Shown: positions 41,449-48,312 of the stretch, in pieces
Numbering within the stretch: position 1 is the stretch's first letter
Layout of the letters: each line of letters starts with the position of its first letter
NCBI GenBank assembly: GCA_003353955.1
Contig: PIVJ01000011.1
Coordinates: 1-48,312, forward strand
Direction of reading: 5' to 3'
Length of the DNA stretch: 48,312 nt
Source: Bacteroidota bacterium
GTDB taxonomy: Bacteria; Bacteroidota; Bacteroidia; Bacteroidales; GCA-2711565
Notes under the pieces: model-generated
What the model saw: only the letters and a program-made list of their open reading frames with translations
The model's database searches: none
What the model was told of the DNA's origin: nothing
Position numbers and translations under genes: made by a program

Positions 41449-42348
41449 ATGACAAAACAAGCTTTATCATATATTTATGCATTAACTGCCATATTTTTTT
41501 GGTCGACAATGAGCTCGGCTTTTAAACTTACACTAGGGTATATTGATTATGTTCATTTACTTCTTTTCACCAGTTTTTTTTCTATCATTATATTATTTAT
41601 CATCCTAATTATTCAAAAAAAAACAAATCAATTAAAACAGTTTACTAAAAAGGATTTCTTTAGCTCATCCATACTGGGATTATTAAATCCTTTTCTGTAC
41701 TACTTCATCCTATTCAAAGCATATACGTTACTTAAAGCACAGGAGGCCGGTACACTGAATTATAGCTGGCCGATAGTACTTGTTTTGTTATCTATTCCAT
41801 TGCTCAAACAAAAGATAAGCATTAAAAGCATTGGTGCTATTTTTGTAAGTTTTTTAGGAATTATCATCATTTCGACTGAAGGAAACATTCTTTCATTGCA
41901 ATTTACAAATTTATTAGGCGTGGGGTTAGCCGTGGGAAGTGCTATATTCTGGGCACTTTACTGGATTTTTAATTTAAAAGACAAACGTAATGAAGCTCCT
42001 AAGCTTTTTTTAAATTTTTGCTTCGGGTTTATTTACATTTTGATTACCAGCCTAATCATTACAAAACTTCAATTCCCTTCAAAAGAAGCAATGCTGGGAT
42101 CCATTTACATCGGATTTTTTGAAATGGGGTTAACCTATTTTTTATGGATGAAAGCTTTAAGTCTCTCTTACAACACTGCGAAAGTTAGCAATTTGGTTTA
42201 TCTCTCACCTTTCATGGCTTTGATTTTTATACACTTTATGGTCGGTGAGAGAATTATGACAACAACGATTATTGGGCTCATTTTTATCATAAGCGGAATC
42301 GTTTTACAAAAATATATTGACGTTCCTTCAGGTAAGAAAGTGAGCTAA
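41449..42348 (+). CDS. EamA/DMT family transporter
   Basis: 299 residues with ten predicted helices in two EamA repeats: ALTAIFFWSTMSSAFKLTLG and FYYFILFKAYTLLKAQEAGT in the first, VGLAVGSAIFWALYWIFNLK and YLSPFMALIFIHFMVGERI in the second. Drug/metabolite-type exporters or permeases of amino acids or nucleobases; the substrate is unknown. It follows the DASS gene by 6 bp and is probably co-transcribed. Confidence 0.93.
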   Translation: MTKQALSYIYALTAIFFWSTMSSAFKLTLGYIDYVHLLLFTSFFSIIILFIILIIQKKTNQLKQFTKKDFFSSSILGLLNPFLYYFILFKAYTLLKAQEAGTLNYSWPIVLVLLSIPLLKQKISIKSIGAIFVSFLGIIIISTEGNILSLQFTNLLGVGLAVGSAIFWALYWIFNLKDKRNEAPKLFLNFCFGFIYILITSLIITKLQFPSKEAMLGSIYIGFFEMGLTYFLWMKALSLSYNTAKVSNLVYLSPFMALIFIHFMVGERIMTTTIIGLIFIISGIVLQKYIDVPSGKKVS

Positions 42349-42354
42349 AAAAAT

Positions 42355-42362
42355 TATCTTTG
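42355..42362 (+). promoter_or_regulatory. Candidate -7 promoter element of mtaB
   Basis: TATCTTTG fits TAnnTTTG and ends just 5 bp before the mtaB ATG, so the transcript would start at or within a few bases of the start codon, i.e. be leaderless. Confidence 0.5.
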
Positions 42363-42367
42363 TACAG

Positions 42368-43666
42368 ATGGGTAAAAAGAAGGTGGCATTCCAAACTTTT
42401 GGCTGTAAACTTAACTTCTCCGAAACTTCCGGTATATCAAAATCTTTCTTGAAAGAAGGATATAATACTGTTGATTTTCGTGATGAAGCAGACGTTTATG
42501 TAATTAACTCATGTACGGTTACCGAAAATGCTGAAAAAAAATGCAAAACAGCAATAAAGCAAGCTAATAAACGCAATCCAACAGCACGAATTGCAATAAT
42601 TGGATGCTTCTCTCAAATCAAGCCATCTGAACTGGCCAAGATGGATGGGGTAGATTTAGTGTTAGGCAATAATGATAAATTTAAAATCCTCGATCACCTG
42701 AACGAATTAGATAACTCGTCAAACGAGGAAACAATAATTGCCACCTCAGATTTAAAAACTGATTTGGATTTTTTCCCAAGTTACTCATCAGGCGACCGGA
42801 CACGGTCCTTTTTAAAAGTTCAGGATGGATGTGATTATTTCTGTACATTTTGCACCATCCCTCATGCACGCGGAAGAAGTAGGAGCAACACTATTGAAAC
42901 TACACTAAAAGTTGCTAAAAAAATAGCTGATTCTGAAATTCAAGAAATAATTTTGACAGGCGTTAATGTTGGAGATTTTGGTAAGCGAAACAACGAACAT
43001 TTCATCGATTTACTTAAAGCCTTAGATGAAATAAACGGAATTGAAAGAATTCGGATTTCATCCATTGAACCTGAGCTATTATCGAATGAGATTATTCACT
43101 TTGTGGCAAACTCAAATAAATTCTTGCCACATTTCCATATTCCACTGCAATCAGGAAGCAAAAGGATTTTGAAGGAAATGAAACGTAAATATACACCAAC
43201 GTTATTTGCTGATCGTATTCTAACAATCAAGAAACTTATTCCTAACTGTTTGATTGCCGCTGATGTAATTGTTGGTTTTCCTGGCGAATCCGATGCTGAC
43301 TTTCAGGAATCATATGAATTCATCAGGGATTCGGAAATCACATATACCCATGTTTTTTCTTATTCTGCAAGGCCGGGAACCATTGCTTCTCGCATAGATA
43401 ATAAAATCCCTAAAGAGGAGATAAAGGAAAGAAGTCGTAAACTTCAACAGCTCTCAAATAGAAAAAAATTGAATTTCTACAACCAACACATCGGAAGCAA
43501 ATTGAATGTGCTCTTTGAAGCAAATAACAGCCATAGTTTTATGCATGGATTTACTGAAAATTATATTAAAGTGAAAACAAATTACAGTTCTGATTTAATC
43601 AATAAAATAATTGAGGTTACTTTAATAAAAATAGATAAAGAAGGTATATTTGAAATTGAATTTTAA
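42368..43666 (+). CDS. mtaB: tRNA t6A37 methylthiotransferase MtaB
   Basis: 432 residues. The N-terminal UPF0004 domain holds FQTFGCKLNFSETSGI, NSCTVTENAEKKC and IGCFSQ, whose three Cys bind the auxiliary cluster. The radical-SAM motif is CDYFCTFCTIP (C-x3-C-x2-C). HIPLQSGSKRILKEMKRKY and VIVGFPGESDADFQE are family blocks, with a TRAM-like C-terminus. It adds a methylthio group to t6A at position 37 of tRNAs reading ANN codons. It begins the run mtaB-lgt-imp. Confidence 0.95.
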   Translation: MGKKKVAFQTFGCKLNFSETSGISKSFLKEGYNTVDFRDEADVYVINSCTVTENAEKKCKTAIKQANKRNPTARIAIIGCFSQIKPSELAKMDGVDLVLGNNDKFKILDHLNELDNSSNEETIIATSDLKTDLDFFPSYSSGDRTRSFLKVQDGCDYFCTFCTIPHARGRSRSNTIETTLKVAKKIADSEIQEIILTGVNVGDFGKRNNEHFIDLLKALDEINGIERIRISSIEPELLSNEIIHFVANSNKFLPHFHIPLQSGSKRILKEMKRKYTPTLFADRILTIKKLIPNCLIAADVIVGFPGESDADFQESYEFIRDSEITYTHVFSYSARPGTIASRIDNKIPKEEIKERSRKLQQLSNRKKLNFYNQHIGSKLNVLFEANNSHSFMHGFTENYIKVKTNYSSDLINKIIEVTLIKIDKEGIFEIEF

Positions 43667-43677
43667 ATTAGAAACGT

Positions 43678-44835
43678 ATGTATCCTAAAGTTAGTGATTT
43701 TATAAATGAAGTTTTTGGAACGAATATTAATTTACCAATTCAAAGCTTTGGTTTATTTGTTGCGTTAGCCTTTATTGTTGCCGCAGCCATAGTATACATA
43801 GAATTAAAGAGAAAGGAATCGGAAGGATTATTAAATCACCAAATAAAAAAAGTACTTAAAGGAAAACCTGCTACAACACAGGACTTCATCATACCGATAA
43901 TACTGGGATTTTTAATAGGCGCTAAATTAATTGGTGCCATTTTTGATTATTCTTATTTCGCAGAAAATCCTCAAGGATTTCTATTTTCATTTAAGGGAAA
44001 TATCTTTGGAGGGATTATTTTTGCTGCTTATTTCTTTTTTGCGACTTATCGTCGTAAATCCAAAGAAAAACTGGATAAACCCATTTGGGTTGAAGAAAAA
44101 TTACACCCTTATCAGCTTACAGGGAATATTGTTTTTATCGCTGCGGTTGCCGGAATTATTGGAGCCAAAATTTTTCATCAACTTGAAAACCTGGATGACT
44201 TTCTGGCGAATCCGATCGAATCGCTCTTATCTTTTAATGGACTAACTTTTTATGGCGGATTAATTGTTGCGGGCATCACACTGGTTTATTACGCGAAAAA
44301 GAATAAAATCGCCTGGTACCATTTGGCAGATTCAGTCGCACCTGCATTAATGATAGCTTATGCTATAGGGCGGATAGGATGCCAAATTGCAGGAGATGGT
44401 GATTGGGGCATTGTTAATATGGCTCCCCAACCCGAATGGCTTTCGTTTATGCCAGATTGGTTATGGGCTTATGACTACCCAAATAATGTATTAAATAAAG
44501 GAGTGCTAATTGATGGATGTTCCGGTTTACACTGTTATCGACTGGATAACCCGGTTTTTCCTACACCAGTTTATGAAACAACCGCATGCCTGATTTTATT
44601 TTCTGGATTGTGGATTACCCGAAAAAGAATTAAAATACCCGCTGTACTCTTTTCGATATATTTAATTTTAAATGGTATTGAACGTTTCTTTATTGAAAAA
44701 ATCAGAATCAATGAAACCTACAATATTTCCGGATACAAGATTACACAAGCTGAAATAATTTCAGTGGTATTAATCACCTTAGGAATCTCAGGGATTATTC
44801 TTTTGAGAAAGCATTTTAAAGCGAAGCCTATTTAA
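43678..44835 (+). CDS. lgt: Prolipoprotein diacylglyceryl transferase Lgt
   Basis: 385 residues, the long Bacteroidota form. Seven-helix membrane protein with LLSFNGLTFYGGLIVAG and the signature AYAIGRIGCQIAGDGDWG (conserved Arg, Asn-like and Asp positions). PVFPTPVYETTACLILF and NGIERFFIEKIRIN, with the catalytic Arg and Glu, follow. An insertion after helix 2 accounts for the extra length. It transfers diacylglycerol to the lipobox Cys of prolipoproteins. Starts 11 bp after mtaB. Confidence 0.95.
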   Translation: MYPKVSDFINEVFGTNINLPIQSFGLFVALAFIVAAAIVYIELKRKESEGLLNHQIKKVLKGKPATTQDFIIPIILGFLIGAKLIGAIFDYSYFAENPQGFLFSFKGNIFGGIIFAAYFFFATYRRKSKEKLDKPIWVEEKLHPYQLTGNIVFIAAVAGIIGAKIFHQLENLDDFLANPIESLLSFNGLTFYGGLIVAGITLVYYAKKNKIAWYHLADSVAPALMIAYAIGRIGCQIAGDGDWGIVNMAPQPEWLSFMPDWLWAYDYPNNVLNKGVLIDGCSGLHCYRLDNPVFPTPVYETTACLILFSGLWITRKRIKIPAVLFSIYLILNGIERFFIEKIRINETYNISGYKITQAEIISVVLITLGISGIILLRKHFKAKPI

Positions 44836-44846
44836 AATCACCATTG

Positions 44847-45638
44847 ATGAATCTACGAATTATCACAAATCAAGTTTGTAATTTAAGCAGAACTGTCGGG
44901 CGATTTATTAGAAATGAGGTCGATCAGCTGCATGCAAAGGATATTGAAATTAAAGGTCAGCATAATTTTGTTACCTATGTAGACAAAACTGCAGAAGACA
45001 GACTAATTACTGAATTATTAAGAATATTACCTCAAGCCGGATTTATTGCTGAAGAAAGCCCTGACATAAAAACCAAAAGTGAATTTAATTGGATCATCGA
45101 TCCATTAGATGGTACCACAAATTTCATTCACGGCATACCCATCTTTTGTATCAGTATTGCATTGCAACATAATAATAAAATTATTATAGGTGTCATTTAT
45201 GAAATTAACAGGGATGAATGTTTTTATGCATGGGAAGGAGAAAAAGCATACTTAAATAATAAAGTGATAAAGGTATCCCAAACAAATTACTTAAATGATG
45301 CCTTGTTAGCTACAGGTTTCCCATATTATGATTACAGCAAGCTTGACGCATACCTTCAACTCTTTAAATATTTTATGCAACACACGCGTGGTGTTCGGCG
45401 TTTGGGTTCAGCAGCAGCTGATTTGGCATATGTGGCATGTGGCAGATTTGATGGGTTTTATGAATATGGGCTCCAACCCTGGGATGTTGCAGCCGGTTCG
45501 CTGATAGTTCAACAGGCTGGTGGATTCAGCTACGACTTTAATGGTGAGGAAAGTCATATCTTCGGGAAAGAAATTATTTCATCCAATCAAAATATTAAGT
45601 CTCAACTTTTATATATCGTGAAGGATTACTTTGCATAA
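44847..45638 (+). CDS. Inositol-monophosphatase-family phosphatase (SuhB/CysQ-like)
   Basis: 263 residues from ATG 44847 (a TTG one codon earlier is possible). The metal-binding motifs are complete: TYVDKTAEDRLI, FIAEESPD, IIDPLDGTTNFIHGIP and the C-terminal LQPWDVAAGSLIVQQAGG. It hydrolyses inositol phosphates or 3'(2')-phosphoadenosine phosphates with Mg2+. A GVRRLGSAAADLAYVACGRF block fits the SuhB side better. The following gene encodes a DUF2061 protein, which often accompanies these phosphatases. Confidence 0.93.
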   Translation: MNLRIITNQVCNLSRTVGRFIRNEVDQLHAKDIEIKGQHNFVTYVDKTAEDRLITELLRILPQAGFIAEESPDIKTKSEFNWIIDPLDGTTNFIHGIPIFCISIALQHNNKIIIGVIYEINRDECFYAWEGEKAYLNNKVIKVSQTNYLNDALLATGFPYYDYSKLDAYLQLFKYFMQHTRGVRRLGSAAADLAYVACGRFDGFYEYGLQPWDVAAGSLIVQQAGGFSYDFNGEESHIFGKEIISSNQNIKSQLLYIVKDYFA

Positions 45639-45688
45639 ATCTTTAAATTATAGTAAACTTGTATAAATTTTCTGATGAGAAGAAAAAT

Positions 45689-46018
45689 ATGGAAGATGAA
45701 GATAAAACAAATGTAAAACTTGGTAGAGAAAAGGATAGCCCTGTCAGAAGTATTCTGAAAGCTATTAGCTGGCGTGCTATTGCCTCGGGAACCACATTTC
45801 TTATCACTTTTGTCATATTTAATCAATATACTGAGAAATCAGAAGGTGAAGCACTAAAGATAGCGAGAAATATTACTGCTATTGATGTTATCGCCAAACT
45901 AGCATTTTATTATCTTCATGAACGCTTATGGACAAATATCAGGTGGGGAAAATACTGGAAACGAACCTTTTGGAGAGAACGGGCCTGGCGAAGACTTTAC
46001 AATAAAATGCATAAATAG
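45689..46018 (+). CDS. DUF2061 membrane protein
   Basis: 109 residues from ATG 45689; a TTG at 45659 would add 10 residues. The DUF2061 domain is evident: SPVRSILKAISWRAIASGTT, ITFVIFNQYTEK and the pair ITAIDVIAKLAFYYLHERLW followed by a basic tail (NIRWGKYWKR). Two membrane helices are predicted. Function is unknown. It follows the phosphatase by ~50 bp and precedes the NfeD gene. Confidence 0.9.
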   Translation: MEDEDKTNVKLGREKDSPVRSILKAISWRAIASGTTFLITFVIFNQYTEKSEGEALKIARNITAIDVIAKLAFYYLHERLWTNIRWGKYWKRTFWRERAWRRLYNKMHK

Positions 46019-46058
46019 CACTAACGTTATTCAATCAAAGTCTTTAAAAAAACTACTT

Positions 46059-47420
46059 ATGTATATCAATTTTAAGAAACTCAGAAATATTATTCTTATT
46101 ATTTTTTGTGTGTTAGTGTCCAGCAATCTTTATTCACAAGAGAGCCCAGCCATTAAAGTGTATAAATTCGACATCAAAGAAGAAATTGCGCCTCCGGTAT
46201 TGCGAACCACCAAGAATGCTTTCAAGAAAGCTAAGGAATTAAATTCAGATATTATTTTGATACACATGAATACATATGGCGGATTATTAGATGCTGCTGA
46301 TTCAATCCGAACAAAAATTTTACAATCCGAAATCCCGGTTTATGTGTTCATTGACAATAATGCAGCTTCAGCTGGAGCGCTGATATCAATCGCTTGCAAT
46401 AAAATCTATATGAGCACTGGAGCTAATATAGGTGCTGCTACCGTTGTTGACCAAAGCGGAAAACCTGTACCGGATAAATACCAATCATACATGAGATCAT
46501 TAATGAGATCTACAGCTGAAGCTACCGGACGTGATCCTAATATTGCACAGGCAATGGTTGACCCTAAAATTTACATTGAGAATGTAAGCGATACTGGAAG
46601 TGTGTTAACGTTCACTACTTCTGAAGCTATCGCAAACAATTTCTGTGAGGCAGAAGTAAACGATATTCTCGATCTACTTAAAATTGATGGCATTGAAGAT
46701 TACGAATTAACGGAACATACTTTGACCTCCCTTGATAAGATTATCGGGTTCCTCATTAAACCTTATATCTCAGGATTATTAATAATGCTTATCATCGGTG
46801 GAATATACTTTGAGCTACAATCTCCCGGCCTTGGATTTCCTTCAGCTGCTGCAATCTGTGCTGCTTTATTATACTTCGCGCCCCTCTATTTAGAAGGGCT
46901 GGCTGAAAACTGGGAAATAATACTTTTTGTTATTGGACTTATATTAGTAGCCATTGAAATATTCGCCATCCCTGGATTTGGAGTTGCAGGTATTTCAGGC
47001 ATCATACTATTGGTAGCAGGATTAACATTAAGCATGGTCGGTAATCTCAGATTTGATGGAGAATTCATAAACCTGAATGCATTGATTAAAGCATTTTTCA
47101 TAGTTGTTACAGCCGCATTCGTTTCTCTGGTTGGATCAATCTGGTTTAGCAAAGTCATATTTACTTCTACCATTCTTGGACATTTGGCACTAGACTCTAC
47201 TCAACAATCAAATGAAGGATTCACAAGTTCGGATAAGGAATATAAAAGCATGATTAATGAACTGGGAGTTGCGCATACAAATCTCAGACCTGCCGGGAAA
47301 ATTGAGATTAAGGATAAAATATATGACGCTACTGCATTAACTGGTTTTATTGAAAAAGAAACCAACGTTATGGTTATTAAATATGAAACCGGCCAATTGT
47401 TTGTTGTAAAAGCTGAATAA
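46059..47420 (+). CDS. NfeD-family membrane-anchored serine protease
   Basis: 453 residues from ATG 46059, the first start that yields a signal peptide ([20 protein letters not shown]); the frame is open upstream but that part overlaps the previous gene. Residues ~25-230 form a ClpP-class protease domain with the Ser in [20 protein letters not shown] and [14 protein letters not shown]. About five membrane helices follow ([36 protein letters not shown]), then a small OB-fold NfeD domain ([16 protein letters not shown]). The family cleaves membrane proteins such as stomatins/flotillins. The usual stomatin partner is not visible here. Confidence 0.93.
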   Translation: MYINFKKLRNIILIIFCVLVSSNLYSQESPAIKVYKFDIKEEIAPPVLRTTKNAFKKAKELNSDIILIHMNTYGGLLDAADSIRTKILQSEIPVYVFIDNNAASAGALISIACNKIYMSTGANIGAATVVDQSGKPVPDKYQSYMRSLMRSTAEATGRDPNIAQAMVDPKIYIENVSDTGSVLTFTTSEAIANNFCEAEVNDILDLLKIDGIEDYELTEHTLTSLDKIIGFLIKPYISGLLIMLIIGGIYFELQSPGLGFPSAAAICAALLYFAPLYLEGLAENWEIILFVIGLILVAIEIFAIPGFGVAGISGIILLVAGLTLSMVGNLRFDGEFINLNALIKAFFIVVTAAFVSLVGSIWFSKVIFTSTILGHLALDSTQQSNEGFTSSDKEYKSMINELGVAHTNLRPAGKIEIKDKIYDATALTGFIEKETNVMVIKYETGQLFVVKAE

Positions 47421-47430
47421 AAATGTTATC

Positions 47431-47628
47431 CGGCATAAAGCTTCTGCAAGGAATATCACCCTCCTTGAAGTTAATGCACTTGTTAACTCCGCAAACAACA
47501 GCTTGTTAAGTGGAGGCGGTGGTGATGGCGCCATTCATCAGGCTGTTGGAGTTGAATTATTAGATTCCTGCCGTAGTCTAAATGGTTGTGAAACCGGACA
47601 AGCAAAAATCACAGATGGATGCAAATGA
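47431..47628 (+). pseudogene. Macro-domain (O-acetyl-ADP-ribose deacetylase-like) gene fragment
   Basis: One frame reads [20 protein letters not shown], then [42 protein letters not shown] and a stop. This is the first half of a macro domain: the NAANxxLxGGGGxDGAIHxAxG ADP-ribose-binding loop is intact, but the LPAKYVIHTVGP part is missing and the N-terminal GDIT is damaged. The fragment ends inside the first bases of repeat copy 4. Confidence 0.85.
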
Positions 47629-47749
47629 AGCTCCCCGCTGCAAGCGAACGGGCTATCATGATGGATTCTATTTTATTTCGCCCCAAGGGGTGGGGAATAT
47701 CACTTCGCCTGATTAATTTTGTTTCACAAAATCAAAGTCTCACTGATTT
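47625..47749 (+). repeat. Dispersed hairpin repeat, copy 4 (full length)
   Basis: ATGAAGCTCCCCGCTGCAAG, the hairpin arm (with sequence changes in both arms), ATCATGATGGATT, the palindrome GCCCCAAGGGG, GGAATATCACTTCGCCTGAT and the TTTTGTTTCACAAAATC...GTCTCACTGATTTA tail as in copy 3. Confidence 0.9.
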
Positions 47750-47787
47750 AAAAGAAGGGCACCTATCAGATTTTTTCAGGAAAATAA

Positions 47788-48015
47788 ACTATAAAAGGCC
47801 GGGCAGCAGCTGTAAGTACAACTGCGAGGAAATTGGCTGTCATTAGTTGGAATATGTTGGTTAAAGGAATACCCTATAGTCCGTCAATTGAATATTTATT
47901 TCTCGACCAAAAAAGGAAACGAAGATTAGTATCAAGAATTAAAAAGAATATTGCTAAATTTGAACTTAAACCTGAAGATGTCGGATTTGATAAAATACTG
48001 ACTATTAACACTTAA
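47788..48015 (+). pseudogene. IS110-type transposase C-terminal fragment
   Basis: After a stop at 47785-47787 the frame reads TIKGRAAAVSTTARKLAVIS and then WNMLVKGIPYSPSIEYLFLD and KRKRRLVSRIKKNIAKFEL to the TAA at 48013-48015. The A-RKLA-VI-WNML pattern is the C-terminal end of IS110/IS116/IS902 transposases. The RuvC-like catalytic domain is missing, so it is a remnant. Confidence 0.65.
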
Positions 48016-48207
48016 GATTTGACGTTAGTTGGGAGTTATAAGAAGACGCAATTGCAACAATATTTGATAAGAAAAAATAGTAAAATCAAAATATGATCCT
48101 ATTTCAAGAAATAGTAAAAGCCAAGATATCAGACAATAGCGTTGACCAAATGGCAAATAAGTTGTCTAGTTCATGTGAGGAGGATATTAGATTTTGGAGG
48201 GGAGTTA

Positions 48208-48312
48208 ATGCAATTTAAACAAGACTTCAATAGAGAGCAAGGAGAATCACGTACCAGAGCAATACTGACTAGCAACTTTATTTGTAATTCTAAAAGTGTT
48301 GATATTGATGGA
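48208..48312 (+). CDS. 5' end of an unidentified gene, cut by the window edge
   Basis: An ATG at 48208 preceded by GGAGGGGAG opens MQFKQDFNREQGESRTRAIL and remains open to the end (35 codons). The start weakly resembles IS1182-type transposases (F...Q..R.Q..L), but the following residues do not fit well. It could be real, a remnant, or chance. Confidence 0.3.
   Translation, partial: MQFKQDFNREQGESRTRAILTSNFICNSKSVDIDG

Noticed and set aside
1-48312. CRISPR arrays, tRNA or rRNA genes
   Set aside because: No regularly spaced direct repeats and no tRNA-like T-arm sequences were seen in the intergenic regions; reading by eye could miss a divergent tRNA.

Overview
The window is AT-rich chromosomal DNA from a member of the Bacteroidota, probably a Bacteroidia/Marinilabiliales-like facultative or strict anaerobe. 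The evidence is the protein families (BNR/sortilin-like exoprotein, large Lgt, lipoproteins with simple lipoboxes), the near absence of Shine-Dalgarno sequences, and promoter-like TAnnTTTG elements upstream of several genes. The genus is an inference; no rRNA or tRNA gene was seen.

Layout. 1-1.8 kb: 5' part of a LytS-type histidine kinase and two small exported proteins, all minus strand. 1.9-4.9 kb: a tight five-gene run made of a membrane-anchored reductive-dehalogenase-like protein, a DUF493 protein, the fluoride channel FluC/CrcB, a DUF190 protein and a conserved unknown, followed by a Cu/Zn superoxide dismutase pseudogene. 5.2-12.6 kb: DEAD-box helicase, class I amidotransferase, FAD-dependent oxidoreductase, sirtuin, serine hydrolase, DUF456 protein and TruA. 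12.8-15.1 kb: a nickel locus (nikR, an unusual TrmO-like/FmdE-like/zinc-ribbon fusion, a UreH/NicO-like transporter) with a NikR-type operator directly before nikR. 15.1-16.5 kb is gene-poor. 16.5-20.9 kb: DUF1805 protein, a secreted LolA-like protein and a 1007-aa sortilin-like exoprotein.

21.1-31.7 kb is the hydrogenase region. A minus-strand hoxF-hoxU-hoxY-hoxH-maturation-protease operon encodes a group 3d-type NAD-linked [NiFe] hydrogenase, and divergent hypF-hypC-hypD-hypE build the Fe(CN)2CO centre. hypB (37.2 kb) and the NADH sensor rex (38.2 kb) lie downstream, and no hypA is seen in the window. A perfect Rex-type palindrome lies upstream of rex, and a near-perfect one overlaps the predicted hoxF transcription start. 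Together these genes suggest a small regulon: nickel uptake under NikR, nickel-dependent maturation, and redox control of the hydrogenase by Rex. Between hypE and hypB are a lipoprotein, a small basic exported protein, a beta-barrel-like protein, a two-component system and a zinc-ribbon gene bounded by short inverted repeats.

38.8-47.4 kb: carbamate kinase divergent from a DASS transporter, with a 22-bp perfect inverted repeat between them. Then EamA transporter, MtaB, Lgt, an inositol-monophosphatase-family enzyme, DUF2061 protein and an NfeD-family protease. The right end is a graveyard of a truncated macro-domain gene, a REP-like repeat and an IS110-type remnant.

Four copies of one hairpin-rich dispersed repeat (11.1, 26.7, 37.0, 47.6 kb) punctuate the window, two of them exactly where gene remnants end. 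The most promising lead for something undescribed is the membrane-anchored, apparently cytoplasm-facing dehalogenase-like protein two genes upstream of a fluoride channel.
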